Assembly: GCA_008017265.1 (NCBI GenBank)
Contig: SSHC01000089.1
Span: 1-52,187 of the forward strand
Length of the DNA stretch: 52,187 nt
From: Aeromicrobium sp.
GTDB taxonomy: Bacteria > Actinomycetota > Actinomycetes > Propionibacteriales > Nocardioidaceae
Reading direction: 5' to 3'
The notes beneath the pieces are model-generated. The model did not search any database, had not been told where the DNA came from, and worked only from the letters and a program-made list of their open reading frames with translations. A program made the translations under genes and the position numbers. Position 1 is the stretch's first letter, and each line of letters starts with the position of its first letter. Shown here in pieces: positions 45,034 through 52,187 of the stretch.

Positions 45034-45039
45034 TATGCT
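45034..45039 (+). promoter_or_regulatory. Candidate extended -10 of the rho promoter
   Basis: TATGCT preceded by TGG fits an extended -10 element, but no good -35 lies at the right distance. It would give a 5' leader of about 130 bases for rho, a gene commonly autoregulated through its leader. The leader itself shows no obvious strong hairpin. Confidence 0.35.
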
Positions 45040-45178
45040 AAGTGAGTCGGAGTTGAGATTCTCTCCCCGGCATCACGCCACACACAGTTTCGCCAGATGC
45101 GGACGCCTCTGTATGTGTTCTTGAAAACCATCGTTCGATGGAATGTACAGGGCTGTGGCCATCCGAAAAGGACAATTC

Positions 45179-46987
45179 GTGACAGAAACAACCACGGTTG
45201 AAGCCAACGTCGACGCACCCGCAGCAAAGGCCCCTCGTCGCACGGGCGGTGCTCTCGGCGGAAAAGTTATCGCAGAGCTTCAAGAAATAGCTTCCGGTTT
45301 GGGCATCACAGGCACCGAAAAGATGCGCAAGAACCAACTCATTGAAGCGATCAAGACTGCGCGCGGCGAAACTCCGCCTGCTGAGGCTCCCAAAGCAGAG
45401 GCTCCTAAAGAACGTGCGACTAAGGCGGATTCGGCTACGAAGGACGCCAAGAACGACGCACCCAAGGCCGACCCTTCAAGCGAGAACGGCGCCCCCCAAA
45501 ACGATGGCGGCAAAGCCGAGGATTCGACTGCCACTGACGCCAAGGGTGAAGGCGCCAAGGGTGAAGGCGCCAAAGATGAGGGCAAAGGCGACCAGCGCCA
45601 GGGCGGCCAGCGCCAGAATCAGGGCAACCGCAACCAAGGTCAAGCTAATCAGGGCAACCGTAACCAGGGCCAAGGTAATCAGGGCAACCGTAACCAGGGT
45701 CAGGGCAATCAAAACCAAAACCGTGGCGGACAACAGGGCAACCAAGGCGGAGACGACGACGACAACAACTCGCGTCGCCGCAATCGCCGCGGCCGTAATC
45801 GCGGCCAGAATCGAGGCATGGACGCTGAACCAATTATCAGCGAAGATGACGTACTCGTTCCAGCTGCCGGCATCCTCGATGTACTAGACAACTACGCGTT
45901 CGTTCGTACCACCGGCTACCTGCCGAGCGAAAACGACGTCTACGTCTCACTCTCAATGGTGCGCCGACTCGGCTTGCGCCGAGGCGACGCGATCGTCGGT
46001 CAAGTGCGCCAGCCTCGTGAAGGCGAGCGCAAAGAGAAGTTCAACCCCATGGTCAAGATCGACTCGGTCAATGGCATGGAGATTGAAGAAGCGAAGCGTC
46101 GGGCAGAATTCGCCAAGTTGACCCCGCTGTACCCATCGGAGCGTCTGCGTCTCGAAAGTCAGGCGGGCGGGTTGACCGGTCGTGTGATCGATTTGGTTTC
46201 GCCGATTGGTAAGGGCCAGCGTGGTCTCATTGTTTCGCCGCCAAAGGCCGGCAAGACGATGATCATGCAGCAGGTCGCCAACGCAATCACTGAGAACAAC
46301 CCTGAATGCCATTTGATGATCGTCCTCGTGGACGAACGTCCTGAAGAAGTTACCGACTTCCAGCGCACGGTGAAGGGTGAAGTAATTGCCTCCACGTTCG
46401 ACCGCCCAGCAAGTGACCACACCACGGTCGCCGAACTGGCAATCGAACGGGCAAAGCGTCTCGTCGAACTGGGCATGGACGTTGTTGTCCTGCTCGACGG
46501 CATCACTCGACTTGGCCGCGCCTACAACCTCGCTGCCCCAGCTTCTGGGCGCATCATGTCCGGTGGTGTCGATTCGTCGGCGCTCTATCCGCCCAAAAAG
46601 TTCTTCGGCGCTGCTCGCAATATCGAGAACGGTGGCTCGCTCACGATCTTGGCAACGGCGCTTATCGAAACCGGATCGCGCATGGACGAAGTGATCTTCG
46701 AAGAGTTCAAGGGCACGGGCAACTGGGAATTGCGTTTGCGTCGCGAATTCGCAGACAAGCGCATTTTCCCGGCCATCGATGTGGACGCATCGAGCACGCG
46801 TCGTGAAGAGTTGCTCTTGGCCAAGGACGAACTTGCCGTCGTATGGAAGTTGCGTCGGGTGCTTTCTGGCCTCGAAGGACAACAAGGTCTTGAACTTGTT
46901 CTGGAAAAGCTCAAGAAGACGTCGAGCAATATCGAGTTCTTGATGCAAATCAACAAGACGATGCCAGGTTCCGGCAGCGATGACTGA
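45179..46987 (+). CDS. rho: Transcription termination factor Rho with long disordered N-terminal insertion
   Basis: Rho is the hexameric RNA helicase that terminates transcription. The 602-residue product has an N-terminal helical part (about 20-60), then a 155-residue low-complexity insertion (Lys/Ala/Glu-rich, then Gln/Asn/Gly/Arg-rich with three 10-residue repeats, then an Arg-rich block). The RNA-binding cold-shock-like domain begins near residue 220 and the ATPase has PPKAGKT, a VDERPEE segment and DGITRLGRAYN. Insertions of this kind are known in actinobacterial Rho, which is longer than the 419 residues of E. coli. GTG 45179 follows AAAGGA by six bases. The stop overlaps the peroxidase gene. 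Confidence 0.97.
   Translation: MTETTTVEANVDAPAAKAPRRTGGALGGKVIAELQEIASGLGITGTEKMRKNQLIEAIKTARGETPPAEAPKAEAPKERATKADSATKDAKNDAPKADPSSENGAPQNDGGKAEDSTATDAKGEGAKGEGAKDEGKGDQRQGGQRQNQGNRNQGQANQGNRNQGQGNQGNRNQGQGNQNQNRGGQQGNQGGDDDDNNSRRRNRRGRNRGQNRGMDAEPIISEDDVLVPAAGILDVLDNYAFVRTTGYLPSENDVYVSLSMVRRLGLRRGDAIVGQVRQPREGERKEKFNPMVKIDSVNGMEIEEAKRRAEFAKLTPLYPSERLRLESQAGGLTGRVIDLVSPIGKGQRGLIVSPPKAGKTMIMQQVANAITENNPECHLMIVLVDERPEEVTDFQRTVKGEVIASTFDRPASDHTTVAELAIERAKRLVELGMDVVVLLDGITRLGRAYNLAAPASGRIMSGGVDSSALYPPKKFFGAARNIENGGSLTILATALIETGSRMDEVIFEEFKGTGNWELRLRREFADKRIFPAIDVDASSTRREELLLAKDELAVVWKLRRVLSGLEGQQGLELVLEKLKKTSSNIEFLMQINKTMPGSGSDD
45620..45709 (+). repeat. Three 30-bp tandem repeats within rho
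   Basis: Three 30-base units begin CAGGGCAACCG and encode GNRNQGQ(A/G)NQ-type decapeptides. They differ mainly at third codon positions. They lie in the Gln/Asn-rich part of the Rho insertion. Copy-number change would preserve frame. Confidence 0.9.
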
Positions 46988-47471
46988 CGTTCTAAGCTTT
47001 AGCGACTTCACTGCCGATGGCATCGACGGAACCGAAGTAGATCTCTCGACCTACCAAGGCAAAATCGTGCTCGTCGTGAACACCGCGTCGCAATGTGGTT
47101 TCACACCGCAATACGCGGGCTTGCAGGAACTGCAAGAGACCTACGGCGATCGTGGCTTCACCGTGCTTGGTTTTCCGTGTGATCAGTTCGGTCATCAAGA
47201 ACCAGGTGAGAACGGCGAGATCGCACAGTTCTGTGAGTCGAGTTTCGGTGTCACGTTCCCGATGTTTGCCAAAATCGACGTGAACGGCAAAGGCACTCAT
47301 CCGCTGTGGAAGTGGCTGAAATCCGAGCAAAAGGGGCTGTTTGGCGGCACGATCAAATGGAACTTCACCAAGTTCCTGATCGGAGCCGACGGGCAACCTG
47401 TGGAACGGTTCGCGCCAACGGTCGCACCTGCCGAAATCGCACCAACGATCGAGAAGTTGCTCGAAACCTGA
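46980..47471 (+). CDS. Glutathione peroxidase family protein (thiol peroxidase)
   Basis: The 163-residue protein has the GPX signature NTASQCGFTPQY with the peroxidatic Cys near residue 39, the LGFPCDQFGHQEP motif with a second Cys near 70, and WNFTKFLI near 130 giving the catalytic Trp/Asn. Selenocysteine is replaced by Cys. In bacteria such enzymes usually take electrons from thioredoxin or a related thiol rather than glutathione. It overlaps the rho end by eight bases, an unusual partner: in M. tuberculosis rho is followed directly by rpmE. Confidence 0.93.
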   Translation: MTDVLSFSDFTADGIDGTEVDLSTYQGKIVLVVNTASQCGFTPQYAGLQELQETYGDRGFTVLGFPCDQFGHQEPGENGEIAQFCESSFGVTFPMFAKIDVNGKGTHPLWKWLKSEQKGLFGGTIKWNFTKFLIGADGQPVERFAPTVAPAEIAPTIEKLLET

Positions 47472-47528
47472 CCCGAATTGGCGCCGATGAGGGCATCGGT
47501 GGCACAATAATTGATTGGTTCTGGTTCA

Positions 47529-47547
47529 CAGAGCGCGCCGCGCTCTG
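47529..47547 (+). promoter_or_regulatory. rpmE leader hairpin
   Basis: CAGAGCG and CGCTCTG form a seven-bp stem with a five-base loop, 25 bases before the rpmE start. An AT-rich ATAATTG about 20 bases upstream could be a -10 element, placing the hairpin at the 5' end of the message. L31 autoregulation through this leader is a possibility. Confidence 0.4.
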
Positions 47548-47571
47548 ACCCAGTGCCCGAGAGAGGAAATC

Positions 47572-47778
47572 ATGAAGGCCGATATTCACCCGACTTATGT
47601 CGAGACCACCGTCACGTGCACGTGTGGCAGCACATTCACGACTCGCAGCACCGCTGCTGACGGCGTCATCCGCGCCGATGTCTGCTCGCAGTGCCACCCG
47701 TTCTACACCGGTAAGCAGAAGATCCTTGACACCGGTGGACGCGTTGCTCGCTTTGAAAAGCGCTACGGCAAGAAGTAG
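47572..47778 (+). CDS. rpmE: 50S ribosomal protein bL31 (zinc-binding form)
   Basis: bL31 bridges the ribosomal subunits. The 68-residue product has Cys16, Cys18, Cys38 and Cys41, the zinc-coordinating set of the C+ form, and the conserved [21 protein letters not shown] segment split around residues 41-61. ATG 47572 follows AGAGGA by about six bases. A strong hairpin follows. Its place between rho and prfA is conserved. A zinc-free paralogue used in zinc starvation, if any, is elsewhere. Confidence 0.98.
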   Translation: MKADIHPTYVETTVTCTCGSTFTTRSTAADGVIRADVCSQCHPFYTGKQKILDTGGRVARFEKRYGKK

Positions 47779-47788
47779 CTTGACTTCC

Positions 47789-47823
47789 ACGCCGGCTCTC
47801 TCCCGTGTGGGAGGGGCCGGCGT
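47789..47823 (+). terminator. Terminator after rpmE
   Basis: ACGCCGGC followed by CTCCC pairs with GGGAG and GGCCGGCGT around a GTGT loop, with a small bulge. A T-rich TGTCATTTCTC follows. It lies 11 bases after the stop. Confidence 0.8.
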
Positions 47824-47859
47824 TGTCATTTCTCTCGTGACCTAACGCAGGAGTACCCC

Positions 47860-48924
47860 ATGTTTGACGCCGTCCAGTCTTTGCTCGCTGAGCATGCTGA
47901 ACTCGAAACTCGCCTTGCCGATCCGACGATCCACGCCGATCAGCGTCTTGCGCGAACCTTGGGGCAACGCCATGCCGAACTCAGCGCGATCGTGCGCACC
48001 TACCGCGATTGGCAACAAGCTACCGATGATCGCGAAGCGGCACTCGAACTGGACATGGCTGATGAGGCTGCCGAACTTGAGGTCGCGATTGACCAACTCA
48101 GTGAGAAACTGCGCCAACTGCTCGTTCCTCGCGATCCTGCCGACGGAAAAGACATCATCGTAGAGATCAAGGGCGGTGAAGGCGGCGACGAATCAGCGCT
48201 ATTCGCAGCTGACCTATTCCGGATGTATCAGCGTTTTGCAGAAGCGCAGGGCTGGAAGATCGAAGTTCTGGATTCAACCGACACCGCGCTCGGCGGTTTC
48301 AAATCAATCACTATGGCGGTGAAGGCAAAGGGCACACCTGAGCCTGGCGAAGCGCCGTTCGCGAAGTTGAAGTTCGAGGGTGGCGTGCATCGAGTTCAAC
48401 GTGTACCCGTGACCGAATCGCAAGGCCGCATCCACACATCAGCCGCCGGCGTCTTGGTTCTACCTGAGGCGGAAGATATCGACGTCAGTATTAACGACAC
48501 AGACTTGCGCATCGACGTCTTTCGTTCCAGTGGGCCTGGCGGCCAGAGTGTCAACACGACCGACTCTGCCGTTCGGATCACCCACGTCCCTACCGGCATT
48601 GTGGTGAGTTGCCAGAACGAAAAGAGCCAATTGCAAAACAAAGATCAGGCGATGCGCATCTTGCGTTCGCGCTTGCTTGATCGGGCGCGTGCCGAAGCCG
48701 ATGCCGATGCTGCCGATGCACGGCGCGCTCAGGTGCGCACCGTCGATCGTTCTGAACGCGTTCGCACCTACAACTTCCCCGAAAACCGGATCGTCGACCA
48801 CCGCACAGGTTTCAAGGCATACAACCTCGATCAGGTAATGGATGGCGCCCTTGACGACGTCATTGATTCACTCGTTCAAGCCGACATCGCCGAGCGCCTC
48901 GCCGCGGTGGAGTCCAAGTCGTGA
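47860..48924 (+). CDS. prfA: Peptide chain release factor 1
   Basis: RF1 releases nascent chains at UAA and UAG. The 354-residue protein has [15 protein letters not shown] near residue 106, the codon-recognition region [16 protein letters not shown] near 183 (P-V-T in place of P-A-T, as in other actinobacteria) and the catalytic GGQ in [11 protein letters not shown] near 228. Length is standard. The stop overlaps prmC, which methylates the GGQ glutamine, so substrate and modifier are coupled. Confidence 0.98.
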   Translation: MFDAVQSLLAEHAELETRLADPTIHADQRLARTLGQRHAELSAIVRTYRDWQQATDDREAALELDMADEAAELEVAIDQLSEKLRQLLVPRDPADGKDIIVEIKGGEGGDESALFAADLFRMYQRFAEAQGWKIEVLDSTDTALGGFKSITMAVKAKGTPEPGEAPFAKLKFEGGVHRVQRVPVTESQGRIHTSAAGVLVLPEAEDIDVSINDTDLRIDVFRSSGPGGQSVNTTDSAVRITHVPTGIVVSCQNEKSQLQNKDQAMRILRSRLLDRARAEADADAADARRAQVRTVDRSERVRTYNFPENRIVDHRTGFKAYNLDQVMDGALDDVIDSLVQADIAERLAAVESKS

Positions 48925-49751
48925 GCGTACGCCGACTACTCGAGGGAGCAACCGACACTCTTGCCGCGGCTGGAGTTGACTCGCCGCGTGTCGACGCTGA
49001 GTTGTTGCTCTCGCACGTCATAGGGATGCCACGCGCGACCCTCTTGTTCGCGGGCCACATCAGCGACGCGCAACGCACGACCTATCGCGACATGATTGCG
49101 GCGCGAGCCCGCCGGGTTCCCTTGCAGCACATCACTGGTCGTGCCGCTTTCCGGTATGTCGATCTTGAGGTTGGTCCGGGAGTTTTCGTTCCTCGACCAG
49201 AGACTGAGGTGTTGGCAGGTTGGGCAATCAACGAGGCACTTCGTCGTGAATCCCCAGCCGTTGTTGAGTTGTGTGCTGGATCGGGAGCGATTAGTTTGTC
49301 GATCGTTCACGAAGCGCCCCAATCGCGCGTGCACGCAGTAGAACTCGATGAGCGCGCTTTCGCTTGGGCGCAGAACAATCTAGACGGCACCGGAGTTGAC
49401 CTGCGCCTCGGCGATATGGCCGAGGCATTTACTGACTTGGACGGACTCGTCGACATCGTGGTGGCTAACCCGCCCTATATTCCGCTTGAAGCGTGGGAGT
49501 CAGTCTCGCAAGAAGCCCGCGATCACGATCCAGCGTTGGCACTGTGGTCGGGAGACGACGGTCTCGACGCGATGCGCGTCGTGGAACAGGTTGCTTGGCG
49601 TTTGTTGAAGCCCGGCGGAGTTGTTGGCGTCGAACACGCTGATGTCCAAGGCGAGAGCGCCCCGGAAGTGTTTCTTGACAGGTGGTCGGCTGTTCGCGAC
49701 CATCGCGACCTCGCTGGCAAGCCCCGATTCGTAACGGCTGAACGGCCATGA
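48921..49751 (+). CDS. prmC: Release factor glutamine methyltransferase
   Basis: PrmC (HemK) methylates the GGQ glutamine of release factors using S-adenosylmethionine. The 276-residue product has an N-terminal helical domain, [14 protein letters not shown] near residue 89, the SAM loop [13 protein letters not shown] near 116 and the catalytic [10 protein letters not shown] near 178. GTG overlaps the prfA stop by four bases. About 60 bases separate it from the next gene. Confidence 0.96.
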   Translation: MSVRRLLEGATDTLAAAGVDSPRVDAELLLSHVIGMPRATLLFAGHISDAQRTTYRDMIAARARRVPLQHITGRAAFRYVDLEVGPGVFVPRPETEVLAGWAINEALRRESPAVVELCAGSGAISLSIVHEAPQSRVHAVELDERAFAWAQNNLDGTGVDLRLGDMAEAFTDLDGLVDIVVANPPYIPLEAWESVSQEARDHDPALALWSGDDGLDAMRVVEQVAWRLLKPGGVVGVEHADVQGESAPEVFLDRWSAVRDHRDLAGKPRFVTAERP

Positions 49752-49812
49752 CTTTGACTGTGAGCCGTCAAGGTGAACAGCTTGAGTTCATTTATCTCCT
49801 AGGATGCACACT

Positions 49813-50451
49813 GTGAGGTACGACTTAGAAACCAACTTCGAGGACTCGAAGGAAGCAGCCGTTTCGGCGATTCGCGCTGGCGAACTCGTCGTCGTGCCGA
49901 CCGACACCGTCTACGGAGTCGCCGCTGACGCGTTCAATGCCGCCGCTGTTGAGCGATTGCTCGCCGCCAAAGGCCGCACGCGTGCGATGCCACCCCCAGT
50001 GCTTATTTATGACGCTGCTGTGATCGATGCGCTCACGATTGACGTTCCCAACTGGGCACGAAATATGATTTCGGAATTGTGGCCGGGGGCCTTGACGCTC
50101 ATTTGTCGTTCTCAGCCGTCGTTGACGTGGGATCTGGGGGAGACGCGAGGGACTGTCGCAGTACGAGTTCCGGACCACGAGAAAACTCGCGAAGTCCTCA
50201 AAGCAACCGGACCGCTTGCCGTGTCGAGCGCGAACACCACCGGGTCGCCCGCGGCGAACTCGATTGACGAGGCCGAAACGATGCTGGGCCAGAGTGTTTC
50301 GGTCTTCCTTGACGGGGGAGAAGCGGGTTCGACCGTCGCATCCACGATTCTCGACATCACGGGTAGCACGCCTACGGTAGTCCGTTTGGGTTCGGTTTCA
50401 CTGGATGATTTGCATCGGTTTAACAACACCATTGAGATGGCACCTGCCTGA
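49813..50451 (+). CDS. Threonylcarbamoyl-AMP synthase (Sua5/YrdC/TsaC family)
   Basis: This family makes threonylcarbamoyl-AMP for the t6A modification of ANN-decoding tRNAs. The 212-residue protein has VVPTDTVYGVAADA near residue 27, KGRTRAMPPPVLI near 53, LWPGALTLI near 88, VAVRVPDH near 116 and AVSSANTTGSPA near 136. GTG 49813 is preferred, with AGGA eight bases upstream; ATG 49804 lies too close to that site. It lacks the extra C-terminal Sua5 domain. The order hemK-sua5-wecA equals Rv1300-Rv1302. Confidence 0.93.
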   Translation: MRYDLETNFEDSKEAAVSAIRAGELVVVPTDTVYGVAADAFNAAAVERLLAAKGRTRAMPPPVLIYDAAVIDALTIDVPNWARNMISELWPGALTLICRSQPSLTWDLGETRGTVAVRVPDHEKTREVLKATGPLAVSSANTTGSPAANSIDEAETMLGQSVSVFLDGGEAGSTVASTILDITGSTPTVVRLGSVSLDDLHRFNNTIEMAPA

Positions 50452-51575
50452 TGCGCGAGTATCTTGTCATTTTCGGTATCGCGCTTGGCGTGACGTACTT
50501 GTTGTCTTCCATCGCTCGGCAAAGTGCACAGCGTTTCGGCGCTGTCGCGCGAGTGCGCGAGCGTGACGTTCACGCGATTCCGACACCCTACTTCGGCGGT
50601 CCGGCCATGCTTGGTGGTTTGCTTGCGGCTTACATCGCTGCGACGAGCATGCCGTTCCTATCGGGCGGAAATGACAGTCTCTACGCTGATGTCCGGGCGG
50701 TACTTGTGGGCGGGACGGTCATTTGTCTTGTTGGCGTGATCGATGATCTTTTCGAACTCGATGCCTTGAGCAAGTTCGCGGGGCAAGTCCTGGCCGGGGT
50801 TATCGCGGTGATGATGGGGCTGCATTTTGTCTATCTGCCGTTGCCGGGCAACTATTTTGCACTCGATCAAGCACAAGGCATGATCCTCACAGTGTTCCTG
50901 ATCGTTGCTACTGCCAACGCCGTGAATTTCGTGGACGGGCTTGACGGTTTGGCCTCAGGGATGGTGGCGATCGGCTCTATTGCGTTCTTTGTTTATGCGT
51001 TCGTACTTGCGGTTGAGAACGGCCAGACGCGTGCTGTTGCTGCAGCGGTCTTGACGGCTTCTCTGGCGGGCGCATGCTTAGGGAACCTGCCCCACAATTT
51101 CTTTCCCGCTCGCATGTTTATCGGCGATTCGGGTTCGATGCTGATTGGATTTGTGCTTGCTTGTTCCACGGTTAGCCTGACGGGGCAGTTTCCGGCAACG
51201 AATCTTGAACAGGGCGTTGGGGGAGCGGCCTCAACCTGGCTGCCGGCGTTATTGCCGTTGATTCTGCCCTTCGCTGTCCTGCTTGTGCCGTTTCTGGATA
51301 TGACGCTCGCGGTACTGCGACGCACCCGTGCCGGTACTTCACCGTTTAGCCCAGACAAAATGCACTTGCACCATCGGCTTCTTGAAATCGGTCACTCTCA
51401 CCGGCGAGCTGTGCTGCTCATGTATTCGGGTTCTGCGTTGGTGGCTTTTGGCGTGGTAGCAATCGGACTGTTTAGCGGTTGGCAGCTTTTCGTGGCCATC
51501 GCGTTCCTCGCTGTGCTTGTCGCCAGTGCGATCTTCCTCTTGCCGATCATTGAAGCCAAGCTGTGGGCCTCATGA
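50451..51575 (+). CDS. wecA: Polyprenyl-phosphate GlcNAc-1-phosphate transferase (WecA/MraY family)
   Basis: WecA transfers GlcNAc-1-phosphate to polyprenyl phosphate and so starts cell-wall polysaccharide (in mycobacteria, arabinogalactan linker) synthesis. The 374-residue membrane protein has about eleven TM segments. Catalytic motifs are GVIDDLFELD near residue 93-102, NAVNFVDGLDGLA near 148-160 and the cytoplasmic histidine loop DKMHLHHRLLEIGHSH near 302. The C-terminal histidine loop favours WecA over MraY. The ATG shares one base with the previous stop (TGATG), and its own stop overlaps the next ATG. Confidence 0.94.
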   Translation: MREYLVIFGIALGVTYLLSSIARQSAQRFGAVARVRERDVHAIPTPYFGGPAMLGGLLAAYIAATSMPFLSGGNDSLYADVRAVLVGGTVICLVGVIDDLFELDALSKFAGQVLAGVIAVMMGLHFVYLPLPGNYFALDQAQGMILTVFLIVATANAVNFVDGLDGLASGMVAIGSIAFFVYAFVLAVENGQTRAVAAAVLTASLAGACLGNLPHNFFPARMFIGDSGSMLIGFVLACSTVSLTGQFPATNLEQGVGGAASTWLPALLPLILPFAVLLVPFLDMTLAVLRRTRAGTSPFSPDKMHLHHRLLEIGHSHRRAVLLMYSGSALVAFGVVAIGLFSGWQLFVAIAFLAVLVASAIFLLPIIEAKLWAS

Positions 51576-51997
51576 GGTTCAAGGCAACAACCTATGGCCA
51601 GGTCGCGCTGTGGCTCGCGATCCTCGTCACGGCTTGGCTACTGCGAGGCTCTGTCGGCTTGTTCGGTGCGCTATTTGGGATCGTCGTCGTCGTGTTGTTT
51701 TTCGGCTCCACGAAAGTGATCATTGGGCCCATCGCATCGATGAGCCCCGCAATGAGTCAAGCCTTCGCTTTGCTCTTCTACTTCACAAAGGCAGCAGCGC
51801 TGGCGGCGCTACTTATCGTGATGACTAGCCAGGCGGATGTGCGCGAGTATCTCGACTTTGGTGCCATCGCAGTAGCGCTCATTGTGGGATCAATCGGGTG
51901 GATCGTCGCGCAAACGATCGAGCATACGCGTGAACGCATTCTGACTTATGACCTCCCTGAAACTGGGAAAACAGACACTGATACGATTGCTGAGTAA
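51572..51997 (+). CDS. AtpI-like membrane protein preceding the ATP synthase operon
   Basis: The 141-residue product has four hydrophobic segments (about 9-25, 30-48, 64-86 and 95-115) and a charged C-terminal tail. It occupies the position of M. tuberculosis Rv1303, between wecA and atpB. AtpI-like proteins are thought to help assemble the c-ring. ATG 51572 overlaps the wecA stop (ATGA); a GTG nine bases earlier is less likely. Sequence similarity to AtpI is weak, so position carries much of the call. Confidence 0.8.
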   Translation: MRFKATTYGQVALWLAILVTAWLLRGSVGLFGALFGIVVVVLFFGSTKVIIGPIASMSPAMSQAFALLFYFTKAAALAALLIVMTSQADVREYLDFGAIAVALIVGSIGWIVAQTIEHTRERILTYDLPETGKTDTDTIAE

Positions 51998-52187
51998 TGA
52001 ATTTGCTCCGTCCCAACGGAGCGCGCTCACCTTTGTGAAGTTTTTAGCAAAGTTCTGAACGCACTCATTTCAGTCAACCAATACGGTCAAATAAACCTCG
52101 GTTGGCGCCGTGCGCACCATGTGCACAACGCAGCTGTCCGACGCCGGAATCGCCTGATTTCGACGCACAGAAGGGTGAACGATTGTC
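51998..52187. other. Non-coding region, probably upstream of the ATP synthase operon
   Basis: These 190 bases hold a hairpin, GCTCCGT-CCCA-ACGGAGC (52005-52022), and a small CTCAC/GTGAAG stem followed by TTTTT. I find no complete gene. The last 20 bases contain AGAAGGG followed by a GTG and a TTG, one of which could start atpB, but too little is visible to decide. Confidence 0.5.

Noticed and set aside
45280..45745. Hydrophobic repetitive frames antisense to the Rho insertion
   Set aside because: Produced by the low-complexity codons of Rho; no start context.
1..52187. Defence island, prophage or insertion sequence
   Set aside because: No transposase, integrase, toxin-antitoxin, restriction or phage structural gene and no terminal inverted repeats were recognised.

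Overview
The window is chromosomal DNA from a moderate-GC member of the Actinomycetota. The marker set is diagnostic: a WhiB1-type iron-sulfur regulator, a SigR/SigH-RsrA thiol-stress pair, a PdtaS-type histidine kinase, the fused actinobacterial 2-oxoglutarate dehydrogenase Kgd, a 24-residue bL37 ribosomal protein, a DUF6104 microprotein and a FolP2-type DHPS paralogue. Two blocks keep gene order and orientation familiar from Mycobacterium tuberculosis: aroA/rsgA, SRAP protein, sigH/rshA, pdtaS, whiB1 (Rv3228-Rv3219), and argS-lysA-thrA-thrC-thrB-rho-rpmE-prfA-hemK-sua5-wecA-atpI (Rv1292-Rv1303). This comparison is from memory. No phage, transposase, CRISPR array or recognisable defence island was seen.

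Layout. (1) 1-2.7 kb: kdpFAB potassium pump, leftward, with kdpB cut by the window edge at its DKTG site. (2) 2.9-10.5 kb: membrane alpha/beta-hydrolase, acyl-CoA dehydrogenase-like protein, ferredoxin-reductase-type flavoprotein, UvrA-like ATPase and DnaQ-like exonuclease. (3) 10.5-16 kb: a nitrite/NO locus. A DUF2249 protein with a hemerythrin-like N-terminus that has lost its ligands diverges from a tightly coupled operon of Fe-S-type HTH regulator, 12-TM NnrS-like protein and a very large NirK. (4) 16-21.3 kb: leftward train aroA-rsgA-hisN-CBS protein-folP2-nuclease. (5) 21.4-23.8 kb: an ECF sigma factor fused to an anti-sigma zinc finger, a membrane segment and about 23 (V/I)DP repeats, divergent from a degenerate GGDEF-like protein. 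(6) 24-30.4 kb: SRAP protein, sigR-rsrA behind a SigR-type promoter, bL37, FlK-type thioesterase, ThDP lyase, pdtaS, whiB1 and a small membrane protein. (7) 30.5-38 kb: malic enzyme, quinone-oxidoreductase-like protein, DUF6104, kgd, a lipoprotein and a CoA-binding protein. (8) 38.1-52.2 kb: tRNA-Arg(CCG), a single-domain response regulator, and the argS-to-atpI housekeeping cluster, ending just before where the ATP synthase operon is expected.

How it fits together. Most of the window is core metabolism and information processing: aspartate-family amino acids, shikimate, histidine, 2-oxoglutarate and malate metabolism, translation termination, Rho and cell-envelope precursor synthesis. The accessory content of most interest is the nitrite-reductase locus. 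There, a membrane domain, an electron-carrier cupredoxin and a copper nitrite reductase are one polypeptide, controlled by a putative Fe-S sensor. The second accessory item is the self-contained sigma/anti-sigma/surface-stalk fusion. No stretch longer than about 300 bases lacks a gene; the larger intergenic regions carry divergent promoters, inverted repeats or terminator hairpins, noted individually.
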